A stretch of DNA of 32,789 bases from UBA4660 sp034408895 (lineage in GTDB: Bacteria; Bacteroidota; Bacteroidia; Flavobacteriales_D; Sanyastnellaceae), in contig JAWXCI010000079.1 in assembly GCA_034408895.1 (NCBI GenBank), forward strand, positions 1 to 32,789. Direction: 5' to 3'. Both the position numbers and the translations under genes were made by a program. Position 1 is the first letter of the stretch. The number at the start of each line of letters is the position of its first letter. Of this stretch, positions 9,492 through 17,959 are shown piece by piece. Under the pieces are notes generated by a model that saw nothing but the letters and a program-made list of their open reading frames with translations, was not told the DNA's origin and did not search any database.

Positions 9492-10580
9492 ATGAACCAG
9501 AAAAACTATTGTGTGATAATGGCGGGGGGAATCGGCTCACGATTCTGGCCAATGAGTCGCACAGCTTTCCCGAAACAATTTCACGACATCATGGGTGTGG
9601 GCCGTACGCTCATCCAAATGACCTACGATCGTTTTCTTCCTATAGTGCCGAAGGAAAATATTCTTGTGGTAACCAATGAACGCTACAAGGACATTGTGCT
9701 GAAACAACTTCCCGACATTGCTCCACAACAGGTGTTGTGCGAACCTTTTATGCGAAACACAGCGCCTTGTATTGCCTATGCAAGTTTCTGGATTGCGGAG
9801 CGGGAAGCGGATGCCAACATTGTAGTTGCGCCAAGCGATCATCTCATACTCAGGGAGGATGAATTCAGGAAGAATATCGAAATCAGTTTCCGGCAGGCGA
9901 AGGAGAGTGGCAACCTTGTAACACTGGGAATAAAGCCAACACGACCCGATACCGGTTATGGCTACATTCAGTGGGCTGATGTGAAAAATGCATTCGATGA
10001 AAAAGTAAAGAAGGCAAAAACATTCACTGAAAAACCGGACATTGAACTCGCCAAAGATTTTATTGAGTCCGGTGACTTCTACTGGAACTCCGACATCTTC
10101 ATCTGGACACTTCCCGCCATACTCAACGCACTCCAGAAATTGCTTCCAGATATGTACAGGGCTTTTGCAGATGGTTTAGGACTTTACGGAACAGCGGAGG
10201 AGAAGGAATTTGTTGACGGCATGTACAGCTCGTGCGACAATATTTCCATCGACTATGGTGTGATGGAGAAAGCAAAAAACGTAAATGTGGTGCTCAGTGA
10301 TTTCGGGTGGAGCGATTTGGGAACATGGGGTTCCCTTCACACCCATCTTGCACATGATGACCACAGAAACGGGGTGGTTGGAAAAAACGTGTTGCTCTAC
10401 AATTGTGCGGATAACGCTGTGTATGTGGAAGGCAATAAGCTCGTGGTGCTTCAGGGCCTCAACGGATATATTGTGGTGGACACCGGCCAGACACTTCTTG
10501 TGTGCAGGAAAGATGACGAACAAAAAATCAAGCAGTTCGTGAACGAAGTAAAAATCAAGAAAGGGGACAAGTGGGTTTGA
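9492..10580 (+). CDS. manC: mannose-1-phosphate guanylyltransferase
   Basis: This 362-residue enzyme makes GDP-mannose from mannose 1-phosphate and GTP, the precursor for GDP-fucose and mannose-containing polysaccharides. The nucleotidyltransferase signature is at the N terminus (MAGGIGSRFWPMSRTAFPKQ). Further conserved parts are APSDHLI, the DTGYGYIQ segment, FTEKPD, and the sugar-binding FYWNSDIFIW. The left-handed beta-helix end is present, but the type II phosphomannose isomerase domain of fused ManC/AlgA proteins is absent, so this is the short single-function form. An alternative ATG lies at 9477, five codons upstream; the chosen one gives MNQKNYCVIMAGG. It is probably co-transcribed with the aminotransferase, though the two have no obvious pathway link. 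Confidence 0.93.
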   Translation: MNQKNYCVIMAGGIGSRFWPMSRTAFPKQFHDIMGVGRTLIQMTYDRFLPIVPKENILVVTNERYKDIVLKQLPDIAPQQVLCEPFMRNTAPCIAYASFWIAEREADANIVVAPSDHLILREDEFRKNIEISFRQAKESGNLVTLGIKPTRPDTGYGYIQWADVKNAFDEKVKKAKTFTEKPDIELAKDFIESGDFYWNSDIFIWTLPAILNALQKLLPDMYRAFADGLGLYGTAEEKEFVDGMYSSCDNISIDYGVMEKAKNVNVVLSDFGWSDLGTWGSLHTHLAHDDHRNGVVGKNVLLYNCADNAVYVEGNKLVVLQGLNGYIVVDTGQTLLVCRKDDEQKIKQFVNEVKIKKGDKWV

Positions 10581-10663
10581 ATTCCAGATGACGGCAACAA
10601 GGTTTCAGCAATGATGCTCGAACTGAAGTTTAGAGGACTGGTAAAGTCATTTCCCGGAAAAAT

Positions 10664-11434
10664 TTATTCTGAAATCTGAAGCGGCTGAATGGCATCGCTC
10701 AATTTTTGCCAAATCTGCTCCCCGCATGTTGGGAATTCCATTAAGGCCAATTCCCAAATATTATTTTTTTCCTTCGGAAATGAACATCGCGCAATGCCAC
10801 CAGAAACATTTTTTCCGGTTGAATTCAGCAGCGTGTAATGCACCCTTATCCATCGTTCACCTTTTCCAGCTGCTTTTGTCAATGCGTCATCGGTCTGGAT
10901 AAAATCGAGCTGGTTAATTAGCAAGAGAAAGTCAAAATTAAAATGCCGGTGCAGATAAGTAACCAGCGCTGTATCCTGGACGGTGGCGGCAAGATGCCTT
11001 TCCATTTTATCCAAAAAACGATGGTTCATTTTTTCTTCAGCGCTCAGCCGTGTGTTCGTGCTATCTGTCCGTTTTGAAGAAGTGGCCACGGTAGGAATGG
11101 CCTGGTAGGATCGAGAAATGGAAAAGAAGACTTTTTGAAGTGGTGATTGTCCCAACGAATCAATTGTGCTAAGCAAATGCGTTGCTTCAAAACGCTCATC
11201 TGCTTCATCAGTAATGGCAATGGTAAGCCCCGATCGGCAGGCACTCTTGACGTCAAATGGCGACATGCCGCTTCCTTCTGCCAACTCATTAGTGATGTCG
11301 GAAACCAACATCACTTCTTCATAAGGAATAACAAGAACTTTAGGTTTATATACCCATGAACTGTCTCCAGTCTGAGAAAACAGTCTTGCCGCACATAGAA
11401 GCAAAAGGAATGAAATTGAGTTTGATTTTTTCAC
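10664..11434 (-). CDS. exported protein of unknown function
   Basis: I do not recognise this 256-residue protein. A GTG at 11434 starts a good signal peptide (VKKSNSISFLLLLCAARLFSQ), so I prefer it to the ATG at 11497, whose extra 21 residues would bury the signal. There is no lipobox. The mature protein begins with a KVLVIPYEEVMLVSDITNEL strand-like stretch. It contains a mixed helical middle (residues about 100-170, HLLSTIDSLGQSPLQKVFFS) and ends with WIRVHYTLLNSTGKNVSGGI, suggesting a compact alpha/beta periplasmic domain. It converges with manC, with 83 bp between them. Base composition is like its neighbours, so nothing indicates recent transfer. Confidence 0.7.
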   Translation of the reverse strand: MKKSNSISFLLLLCAARLFSQTGDSSWVYKPKVLVIPYEEVMLVSDITNELAEGSGMSPFDVKSACRSGLTIAITDEADERFEATHLLSTIDSLGQSPLQKVFFSISRSYQAIPTVATSSKRTDSTNTRLSAEEKMNHRFLDKMERHLAATVQDTALVTYLHRHFNFDFLLLINQLDFIQTDDALTKAAGKGERWIRVHYTLLNSTGKNVSGGIARCSFPKEKNNIWELALMEFPTCGEQIWQKLSDAIQPLQISE

Positions 11435-11985
11435 ATTGGGCGGAATGGAGTTGTCCGACCAAAGTACGTTAAAACAGTGCCAAATTTTTTTTCTCAATTA
11501 CAATTTTCCGTGGACCATGTTCATTCCTCACAAGTAATCAAAACCCGAAGTGGGTCACTCACAACGTTCATTGCTGTCAATTCAGGAATGGGGCTTACAA
11601 GGGATGTCATATTGTTTATGCGCACTTTGTTCTGCACGAGAGCTGAACACGGCAAACATCCCGAAAGAAACAAGGCAATGGGCGATTTGTAATTTTCTTT
11701 GCAAGTGTTGTTTCCATGATCACCGATTTTTTGCATTCTTCAAAATTCAAAACCAGAAAGCCATAATAACACAAAAGATTGCGAGGGCGAGAATCACAAC
11801 GATTTCAACAATCGTCCACACTTGTGTTTTGTCGGATGGCTTCATTGCCGGTTTGTTTGAATTTCTTCCGAAAGATTTTAATAGCTCATGCCAAGAGATA
11901 GGTATGATGCGCGAACGTTCGGGATTTTGAGTGAGCGGTATCGGGTAGCACTGCCTGGCACCGTTGTCCTGATTACTTTTCCCAC
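11435..11985. other. intergenic stretch between divergent genes, with small open frames
   Basis: This gap separates the exported protein (leftward) from the hybrid kinase (rightward). Besides the small membrane ORF listed separately, a leftward frame at 11521-11736 contains a signal-peptide-like segment (SPIALFLSGCLPCSAL), but I see no other support for it. A 10-bp perfect palindrome CGAACGTTCG lies at 11912-11921, about 65 bp before the kinase start, and could be an operator. A TACTTTTC close to 11971 is one base from the Bacteroidota -7 element. Confidence 0.3.
11747..11845 (-). CDS. possible 32-aa single-pass membrane peptide
   Basis: The ATG at 11845 opens MKPSDKTQ followed by a 24-residue uninterrupted hydrophobic helix (VWTIVEIVVILALAIFCV...) that ends at the stop codon. 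A charged head followed by a transmembrane tail is typical of real small membrane proteins. The same frame stays open further upstream to 12025 but would overlap the kinase start. With no homologue recognised and no clear promoter, this is tentative. Confidence 0.28.
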   Translation of the reverse strand: MKPSDKTQVWTIVEIVVILALAIFCVIMAFWF

Positions 11986-13692
11986 ATGAAACGAATGGCG
12001 TTGGCATTGATTTCGTTTTTTTCAATCACGAGTGTAGTTGCCCAGGACGGAAGCTTTGTTTCCGGCCATCTCAAAAATTATGAGGTGGCAAAAACGGACA
12101 GCGCAAAAGCCTACCACCTTTACTGGGTTGCGTTTCACATGTCGCACGACAATGCTGAGGAAGGAATAAAATGGGGGCGCAGGGGACTTGAGTTCGCGCT
12201 AAAATGCAACAATAGAAAATTGGCGGGCGACAATCATAACAGTATTGGATATTGTTTCGACACCAGCGGAAATGCCGACAGCGCCATGGTGCATTACAAT
12301 CAAAGCATCGAGGCCCTTGAAGCAGGAGGCTACCACTGCGAAACAGCAAGCGTGTATGCCAATATCGGAACAACGAAAAAACGGAGAAACGATTTGAAAG
12401 GCGCCCTGGAATCATTCCTGAAATCACGCGAGATACAATCGGGCTGCAACGACATCGGCTATCATGGAAGCACGTTGTATTCGATTGGCACTTGTTACAA
12501 CGCGATGGACAATTTTGAAAAAGCGTTGGAATATTTCAAGTTTTCGCTAACTATCGAGCAGGAGAAAAAGAATCTTTCCAAGGAATGTATTGTTCGTAAT
12601 GGAATGGCCAATGCTTACAAAGGACAAGGCGAATATGAAAGGGCGGAGACGGAATTTCGGAAGGCGCTGGAATGTTATATGGTCACGGGCAATACTTACA
12701 GTTCGGGCTATGCCTACGAGGGGTTGGCGGAACTTATGGCAGCGCAGCAAAAACTTGACAGCGCCATTTTCTATTGCACAAAAGCCCGGGAAATTTTTAT
12801 TGAACTCAAAGTGAATTTCGACATAGTGTATGAAACCACGCTGCTTGCGGGTTACCTGAAAAGCCAAAATAAATTTGCTGAAGCAGAAAAACTTTTGCTT
12901 GAAGCTTTGCCATTGAGCGCAGCCGAAAAATTGGATTACGATCGCCAGACTATTCTCTCGGAACTAGCAGACATCACTCGCAAAAAGGGAGACTTCAAAA
13001 AGGCTTATGAGTATTTATTTGAATCCACAACACTTCGGGATAGCCTGAAGATTGATGAGCAAAAATCGGAACTTGCGCAACTTGCCGGCAAGTACGAGAC
13101 TGAAAAACGAGATAAGCAAATCGCACTGCAGGAAGCCGAAAACCAGAAACAAAAACAACAGAAGTATTTCTTTCTTGGTGGGGCGGTGCTGTTTCTCCTG
13201 CTTGCACTTGTGCTTATCAATCGTTATGTACACAAGCAACGAACAACCAAAGAACTTGCAGCAAAGAATATTCTGATCGAAAAGGAAAAAGACCGTGCCG
13301 AACGAAGTGAGGCAGTAAAGCAACAATTCCTTGCGAACATGTCGCACGAGATTCGTACACCCATGAACGCCATCACCGGATTGTCTCGCTTGCTGCTCGA
13401 TAGAAAGCACGATACACAAACCTCTGAATACTTACACGCCATCCAACACTCCAGCGAAAACCTGCTGGTGATCCTCAACGACATTCTCGACATCTCGAAA
13501 ATGGACGCGGGAAAAATGAAGTTGGAAAACATTGCCTTCGACCTGCGCGATGAATTGAAAAACATTGAACAGATATTTTCTGCGCGGACAAAAACAAAAG
13601 GAATTGATTTCAGAATAGCTGTTGATGAAGCCATTCCGCCATTTATCACAGGCGACCCTTCGCGGCTCACACAAGTGCTGAATACCTGGTGA
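11986..13692 (+). CDS. TPR-containing sensor histidine kinase, N-terminal part of a frameshifted hybrid kinase
   Basis: The frame encodes 568 residues. It starts with a signal peptide (MKRMALALISFFSITSVVAQ), followed by about five or six tetratricopeptide repeats (residues 30-370; e.g. YSIGTCYNAMDNFEKALEYF) forming a periplasmic sensor. A coiled coil and one transmembrane helix (394-416) precede the HisKA dimerisation domain with phospho-acceptor His454 in NMSHEIRTPMNAITGLSRLL. The frame ends within the ATPase domain at SRLTQVLNTW, exactly where the N-box LNNLVSNAVKF is expected. Inserting one A after 13684 restores LNNLVSNAVKF and joins it to the next frame. The result is either a pseudogene, a phase-variable gene or a sequencing error. 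The family is the Bacteroidota TPR-sensor hybrid kinases; the signal is unknown. Confidence 0.88.
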   Translation: MKRMALALISFFSITSVVAQDGSFVSGHLKNYEVAKTDSAKAYHLYWVAFHMSHDNAEEGIKWGRRGLEFALKCNNRKLAGDNHNSIGYCFDTSGNADSAMVHYNQSIEALEAGGYHCETASVYANIGTTKKRRNDLKGALESFLKSREIQSGCNDIGYHGSTLYSIGTCYNAMDNFEKALEYFKFSLTIEQEKKNLSKECIVRNGMANAYKGQGEYERAETEFRKALECYMVTGNTYSSGYAYEGLAELMAAQQKLDSAIFYCTKAREIFIELKVNFDIVYETTLLAGYLKSQNKFAEAEKLLLEALPLSAAEKLDYDRQTILSELADITRKKGDFKKAYEYLFESTTLRDSLKIDEQKSELAQLAGKYETEKRDKQIALQEAENQKQKQQKYFFLGGAVLFLLLALVLINRYVHKQRTTKELAAKNILIEKEKDRAERSEAVKQQFLANMSHEIRTPMNAITGLSRLLLDRKHDTQTSEYLHAIQHSSENLLVILNDILDISKMDAGKMKLENIAFDLRDELKNIEQIFSARTKTKGIDFRIAVDEAIPPFITGDPSRLTQVLNTW

Positions 13693-14768
13693 GCAATGCT
13701 GTGAAGTTTACTGAAAAAGGCTCTGTCCAGTTGGCGGTTTGCAAAAGTCAGATTGCAAATGAAAACCCGGAGGTGCGGCATTTGCAAACAGCAATCTCCC
13801 AATTGCAATTTTCAATTACGGACACTGGTATAGGAATTCCAAAAGAAAAACTTCATACTGTTTTCGAAAGTTTTTCGCAGGCGAATGCAAGCGACACACG
13901 CAGGTTTGGCGGAACGGGTTTGGGACTCACAATAGCCCGCAACCTTGTCCGTCTTATGGGAGGTGATTTGGAAGTTGAAAGCCAAGAGGGCCGAGGCTCA
14001 ACATTTTCTTTTTCACTCCCGCTCCAGACTGCAACAAAAGAAGCCGCTCAGAAAAATAATGTGCCGCTTTCAAGAAGTTCGTCCATAAAATTTCACGTGC
14101 TGGTGGCCGAAGACAATGATTACAATTTCCTTGTGACCCGCGACACACTAAAAAAATATTTCCTCAACGCGAACATCATTCATGTGAAAAATGGAAAAGA
14201 AGCGGTGGATGCCCTGCAAGAAGATGATTACGACCTTGTGTTGATGGACATCCAGATGCCGGTGATGGATGGATACGAGGCAACCAATGAGATTCGCAAA
14301 CAAAATTTTGAAGTTCAGATATTGGGCCTTACAGCGAGCGTCATTCGGAGCGATCTGGACAAGTGTATTGCGGCCGGAATGAATGGTTATATCGCAAAGC
14401 CATTTCGGGACGAGGAGTTTGTGTCAGCAGTGCTCAAGGCAATCGGGCAGAATGGAATAATTGAGGTTTCCGGTGAAGTAAATATTCCAAAGCAAAAAAA
14501 GTTGTTTCTCGAAATGATTCCGAAAAGATTGAAGGAAATGAAATCAGCAATGCGCGATAATCGTTTTGCTGACTTGAAAAAAGTCATTCACCAGATTCGT
14601 CCGCAACTCATGAAGATGAACATGCAGGACATTGAACCGCAATGCATTGAAACAGAAAACACAATGGATATGAATGCGAGAGTGAATAACAATGTGAGCC
14701 AAATAATTTTAGCCATCGAATCGAAACTGGATGATCTGGCGAAAGAGAAAACAGAGAGCGACCATTGA
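13689..14768 (+). CDS. HATPase, receiver and HPt-like domains, C-terminal part of the same hybrid kinase
   Basis: This frame continues the kinase after the frameshift. It opens with SNAVKFTEKG (remainder of the N-box), then the G1 box DTGIGIPKEKL and G2 box GGTGLGLTIARNLV of the HATPase_c domain, ending about residue 115. A receiver domain follows (about 135-255) with the acidic pair EDN, phospho-acceptor Asp187 in VLMDIQMPVMDG and the conserved Lys in AKPF. The last 90 residues are helical and include His301 in KKVIHQIRPQL, resembling a histidine phosphotransfer (HPt) module. A complete phosphorelay would therefore sit in one chain if the frame were intact. The GTG at 13689 is only the first possible start codon in this frame; I do not think it is a natural start. 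The stop overlaps the start of yraN. Confidence 0.87.
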   Translation: MSNAVKFTEKGSVQLAVCKSQIANENPEVRHLQTAISQLQFSITDTGIGIPKEKLHTVFESFSQANASDTRRFGGTGLGLTIARNLVRLMGGDLEVESQEGRGSTFSFSLPLQTATKEAAQKNNVPLSRSSSIKFHVLVAEDNDYNFLVTRDTLKKYFLNANIIHVKNGKEAVDALQEDDYDLVLMDIQMPVMDGYEATNEIRKQNFEVQILGLTASVIRSDLDKCIAAGMNGYIAKPFRDEEFVSAVLKAIGQNGIIEVSGEVNIPKQKKLFLEMIPKRLKEMKSAMRDNRFADLKKVIHQIRPQLMKMNMQDIEPQCIETENTMDMNARVNNNVSQIILAIESKLDDLAKEKTESDH

Positions 14769-15139
14769 AAGAAGGCAAAGACAAAAACTCAGAGAAGGGA
14801 AAACAGGGAGAGATGATCGCGGTGACCTATCTCCTGGCAAGGGGATATGACATCAAAGAAACCCGATGGAAATTTCTGGGGCGTGAAATTGATATCATCG
14901 CTGAAACTGAAAAAAACATTGTATTCGTTGAGGTGAAATTTCGCTATACCGATTCTTATGGCGAACCGTGGGAAGCCGTGAATAATGTAAAGCGAAAGCG
15001 CATTGTGGAAGCAGCCGATGCCTACATCAGGCAGATGGATAGTGATAAAGTACCACGATTTGATATCGTAAGCATTCTCATGAAGTTTGGCAAGGAAGAA
15101 ATCACACACATTGAAGAAGCGTTCTGGCCCATGTTGTGA
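14765..15139 (+). CDS. yraN: YraN family protein (UPF0102, restriction-endonuclease-like fold)
   Basis: The 124-residue product matches the YraN/UPF0102 family: KGKQGEMIAVTYLLARGYDI, then the nuclease-like core FLGREIDIIAE and VFVEVKFRYTDSYG, with Asp, Glu and Lys in the PD-(D/E)xK arrangement. The molecular function of the family is not settled; a nuclease role in DNA processing has been proposed. The start is a TTG at 14765, because the conserved KGKQGE segment lies upstream of the first ATG (about 14812). Its TTGA overlaps the stop of the kinase, which suggests translational coupling. Length is normal. Confidence 0.9.
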   Translation: MKEGKDKNSEKGKQGEMIAVTYLLARGYDIKETRWKFLGREIDIIAETEKNIVFVEVKFRYTDSYGEPWEAVNNVKRKRIVEAADAYIRQMDSDKVPRFDIVSILMKFGKEEITHIEEAFWPML

Positions 15140-15252
15140 ACTTTACATTTGCCCGATTATTTCCCGCTGACTAACGCTGGAAAATCAATCCCTATCATAC
15201 CCTGCCTTGTTTTCGGGAAGGCCTATAAAATTTCAATCCACATTTCAACACT

Positions 15253-16110
15253 ATGGCATCCAGCACTAAAAAAGATCCAAGGTCGAACCGCCAGCGGGCT
15301 ATTCGTTCCGCTTCGAAACCTATTTCAAAAGACGAGAAACTGAACAGGGAATTTGTGCCGAAAAAACATTGGGACGATAAAAAAAATGTGGATGGATTGA
15401 TTCGGTTGAACCGGTTTTTGTCCAATGCCGGTGTGGCTTCCAGACGCGAGGCCGATAAACTGATTGAAATGGGACTGGTGAAAGTGAATGGAAAAGTGGT
15501 GTTGGAAATGGGGATAAAGGTGGATCCCGCAAAAGACACGGTTGTGTTTGACGACATCTCCCTGAAGCCCGAGCGATTTCAATACGTTCTTCTCAACAAA
15601 CCGAAAGACTACATCACTACAATGGATGACGAGCGCGGGCGCAAAACGGTGATGACCCTGATTGAAAGCGCATGCAAGGAGCGCGTTTATCCGGTGGGCC
15701 GTTTAGACAGAAACACCACGGGACTTCTACTTTTTACCAACGATGGTGAAATGGCAAAACGGCTCACCCATCCTAAAAACGCAATCCCGAAATTGTATCA
15801 CATAGAAACAGTGGAAAAAATTAAAGCAGCCGACTTGCAAAAGATGCGTGAAGGTTTTTCGCTTGAAGACGGATATGCAAAGGCCGATGAAGTGGAATAT
15901 GTGGGCGAAGGAGCCAACCACCGCGAAGCCGGAATACGAATTCACTCCGGTCGAAACAGGATTGTGCGCAGAATGTTCGAACATTTTACTTACACCATAA
16001 AGAAATTGGATCGGGTAATGTTTGCGGGATTGACAAAAAAAGATTTACCGCGCGGACGGTTTAGGCATTTGACTGAGAAGGAAGTTAATTTTTTGAGAAT
16101 GATAAGGTGA
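15253..16110 (+). CDS. rluB: ribosomal large-subunit pseudouridine synthase, RluB/RsuA family
   Basis: This 285-residue enzyme isomerises a uridine in 23S rRNA to pseudouridine. A lysine-rich N-terminal extension (about 45 residues) leads into an S4 RNA-binding domain (IRLNRFLSNAGVASRREADK). The catalytic domain has the family signature with its aspartate in PVGRLDRNTTGLLLFTNDG, followed by KLYHIET and GRNRIVRRMFEHF. Length and order fit the RluB/RluE/RluF/RsuA group; the exact rRNA target is inferred from the usual Bacteroidota assignment. It begins 113 bp after yraN. A small hairpin (CAGGAT/ATCCTG) abuts its stop codon. Confidence 0.9.
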   Translation: MASSTKKDPRSNRQRAIRSASKPISKDEKLNREFVPKKHWDDKKNVDGLIRLNRFLSNAGVASRREADKLIEMGLVKVNGKVVLEMGIKVDPAKDTVVFDDISLKPERFQYVLLNKPKDYITTMDDERGRKTVMTLIESACKERVYPVGRLDRNTTGLLLFTNDGEMAKRLTHPKNAIPKLYHIETVEKIKAADLQKMREGFSLEDGYAKADEVEYVGEGANHREAGIRIHSGRNRIVRRMFEHFTYTIKKLDRVMFAGLTKKDLPRGRFRHLTEKEVNFLRMIR

Positions 16111-16380
16111 CAGGATGCTTATCCTGCATGGGGCAGTTTCAAAATCTTTTGTGCCTTGAATTATGTCACAAGACTATGCCACCAGGTGTATTCGTTCCGG
16201 AATATCTAATTTTTATTTCGCATCACCTTTGCTCCCTCTTCCAAAGAGGGCAACATGTCATAAATAATAAGCTGAATCATTCATTGCGATAACTTAATTT
16301 GAATATCATTGAAACGGCTTGGTTATTCAGCCATAGACAAATTCCAATCCCGATAGCTCAACAAAACACACAGTAAAAAA
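16111..16380 (+). other. intergenic stretch with two hairpins
   Basis: Two perfect inverted repeats are visible: CAGGAT/ATCCTG with a 4-nt loop directly after the rluB stop (16111-16126), and CCCTCTT/AAGAGGG with a 3-nt loop (16234-16250). Neither is followed by a T-run. A 12-bp half (16347-16358) of the palindrome found at 26381-26397 lies just before yicC. No gene is seen; the 61-codon open frame starting within the rluB stop has no features. Confidence 0.4.
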
Positions 16381-17250
16381 ATGCTCCGCTCCATGACCGG
16401 CTTCGGCAAATCCGAAGCAACCATCAGCCAAAAAAAATTCACCGTAGAGGTGCGTTCTCTCAACTCCAAGCAATTTGACCTTAACGTGCGTATGCCAGGA
16501 CTCTATCGCGAGACAGAACTGGAACTGCGCTCATGGCTTAGCGAGAGAATACAGCGCGGCAAAGCGGATGTGCTTATTTATTATGAAAGCCTGGAGCCGG
16601 AAAAACGCATGAGCATCAACCAGCCCTTAATGCTCAGCTATTTTAAGGATTTGAAACAGGTAACCGATGAGGCCGGCATACAACAACCCGATTTCCTCAA
16701 TGCCCTTATTCGCATACCCGATGTAATGAAACCGGAAAACCAAAGCGTGGATGAAGAAGAATGGAAACAGGTTTTCGCATTGGTGAAATCGGCCTACGAA
16801 AAATTCGACAGCTACCGAATAATTGAGGGCAAGAAAATGCATACTGATTTTATGATGCGCCTGACCAACATCATGAAACTACGCGAAGCCATTGTGGCAC
16901 CAATGAACGAACGCACAGAGCGTATGCGAGATAAATTGAAGAACGGATTGGCCGAAGTGATAAGCCCTGACAAGATTGACTCCAATCGCTTCGAGCAGGA
17001 ATTGATTTTCTACATAGAACGTTTCGACATTAGCGAAGAGTACCAGCGCCTCCACGCGAACTGCGACCACTTTGATGAAGAGTTGAATGGCGATGCACAG
17101 GGCAAGAAACTCGGATTCATTTCACAAGAGATAGGAAGAGAAATAAACACCATAGGCTCCAAGGCCAACGATAGCGCCATGCAGCGCATTGTGGTCGAGA
17201 TGAAAGATGAACTGGAGAAGATGAAGGAGCAGATAAATAATGTGCTGTGA
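16381..17250 (+). CDS. YicC/YloC family endoribonuclease
   Basis: The 289-residue product is a clear YicC-family member. It starts with the diagnostic MLRSMTGFGKSEA and EVRSLNSKQFDLNVRMP (YicC_N). The C-terminal DUF1732 domain contains RFEQELIFYIERFDISEEY, and GKKLGFISQEIGREINTIGSKAND, the most conserved part of the family. Members act as RNA endonucleases (E. coli YicC works with PNPase in RyhB decay). It lies upstream of gmk, the usual arrangement of yicC-gmk in many bacteria, with 139 bp between. The start is the first ATG and is supported by the conserved N terminus. Confidence 0.93.
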   Translation: MLRSMTGFGKSEATISQKKFTVEVRSLNSKQFDLNVRMPGLYRETELELRSWLSERIQRGKADVLIYYESLEPEKRMSINQPLMLSYFKDLKQVTDEAGIQQPDFLNALIRIPDVMKPENQSVDEEEWKQVFALVKSAYEKFDSYRIIEGKKMHTDFMMRLTNIMKLREAIVAPMNERTERMRDKLKNGLAEVISPDKIDSNRFEQELIFYIERFDISEEYQRLHANCDHFDEELNGDAQGKKLGFISQEIGREINTIGSKANDSAMQRIVVEMKDELEKMKEQINNVL

Positions 17251-17389
17251 GCGGTTGGGCCCCCGAATTATCGGGATTTCTCACGCTCATGGTGTGGTCA
17301 ATAAAGAGTTCGACTCGAACCGGAAACTCCATGCACTATGAACCCTCACCGCCTATTTTTGACCTTCCAAAAAAATCCACCTTTAAGAA

Positions 17390-17959
17390 GTGCCCGGCAA
17401 AGCCATCATATTCTCAGCACCCAGTGGTTCAGGTAAAACCACCATTGTTCATCACCTTCTTGGCGTTCATGAGCTCAACCTTGCGTTTTCAGTGAGTGCT
17501 ACAAGCCGCAGCCAACGCGGCAATGAAGTGAACGGTAAGGACTACCATTTCATAAGTGCCGATGAGTTTCTTGAACGCGCAAGGCAAGGCGAATTTGTGG
17601 AGTGGGAAGAAGTTTACACTGACCAGTATTACGGAACGTTGCGCAGCGAAGTGGAACGCATCTGGGCAGAGGGAAAAAATGTAATCTTCGACTTAGATGT
17701 GGTGGGCGGACTGAACCTCAAAAAATATTTCGGTGAAAAGGCACTCGCAGTTTTTGTAGAGCCACCTTCTATTGAAGCCTTGCGTTTTCGCCTGCGCAAC
17801 CGCAGCACCGAGAGCGATGAAAAAATCGCCATGCGCATCCAGAAAGCACAACAGGAAATGGGTTACGCCACCAAATTTGACTTTGTCGTTGTAAACGATC
17901 TGCTGGAAGATGCCCTGCTACAGTCCGAATTAAAAGTGCGCGAATTTGTTTCCAGTTGA
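17390..17959 (+). CDS. gmk: guanylate kinase
   Basis: This 189-residue cytoplasmic enzyme phosphorylates GMP to GDP with ATP. The P-loop is FSAPSGSGKTTI near residue 10. The GMP-binding region follows (SVSATSRSQRGNEVNGKDYHFIS, EFVEWEEVYTDQYYGT). The lid and adenine-binding segment is RLRNRSTESDEKIAMR. The only usable start is the GTG at 17390; an in-frame stop lies two codons upstream. Its last codons overlap the start of nadD. Confidence 0.96.
   Translation: MPGKAIIFSAPSGSGKTTIVHHLLGVHELNLAFSVSATSRSQRGNEVNGKDYHFISADEFLERARQGEFVEWEEVYTDQYYGTLRSEVERIWAEGKNVIFDLDVVGGLNLKKYFGEKALAVFVEPPSIEALRFRLRNRSTESDEKIAMRIQKAQQEMGYATKFDFVVVNDLLEDALLQSELKVREFVSS

Noticed and set aside
11521..11736. 71-codon leftward frame with a hydrophobic segment
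   Set aside because: The hydrophobic stretch looks a little like a signal peptide, but it is not at the N terminus of the frame, and no promoter or conserved motif was seen. Left in the description of the gap only.
16107..16292. 61-codon frame after rluB
   Set aside because: It spans two hairpins and a low-complexity stretch, with no coding character.
17247..17495. 82-codon frame between yicC and gmk
   Set aside because: It overlaps the start of gmk out of frame and has no protein-like features.
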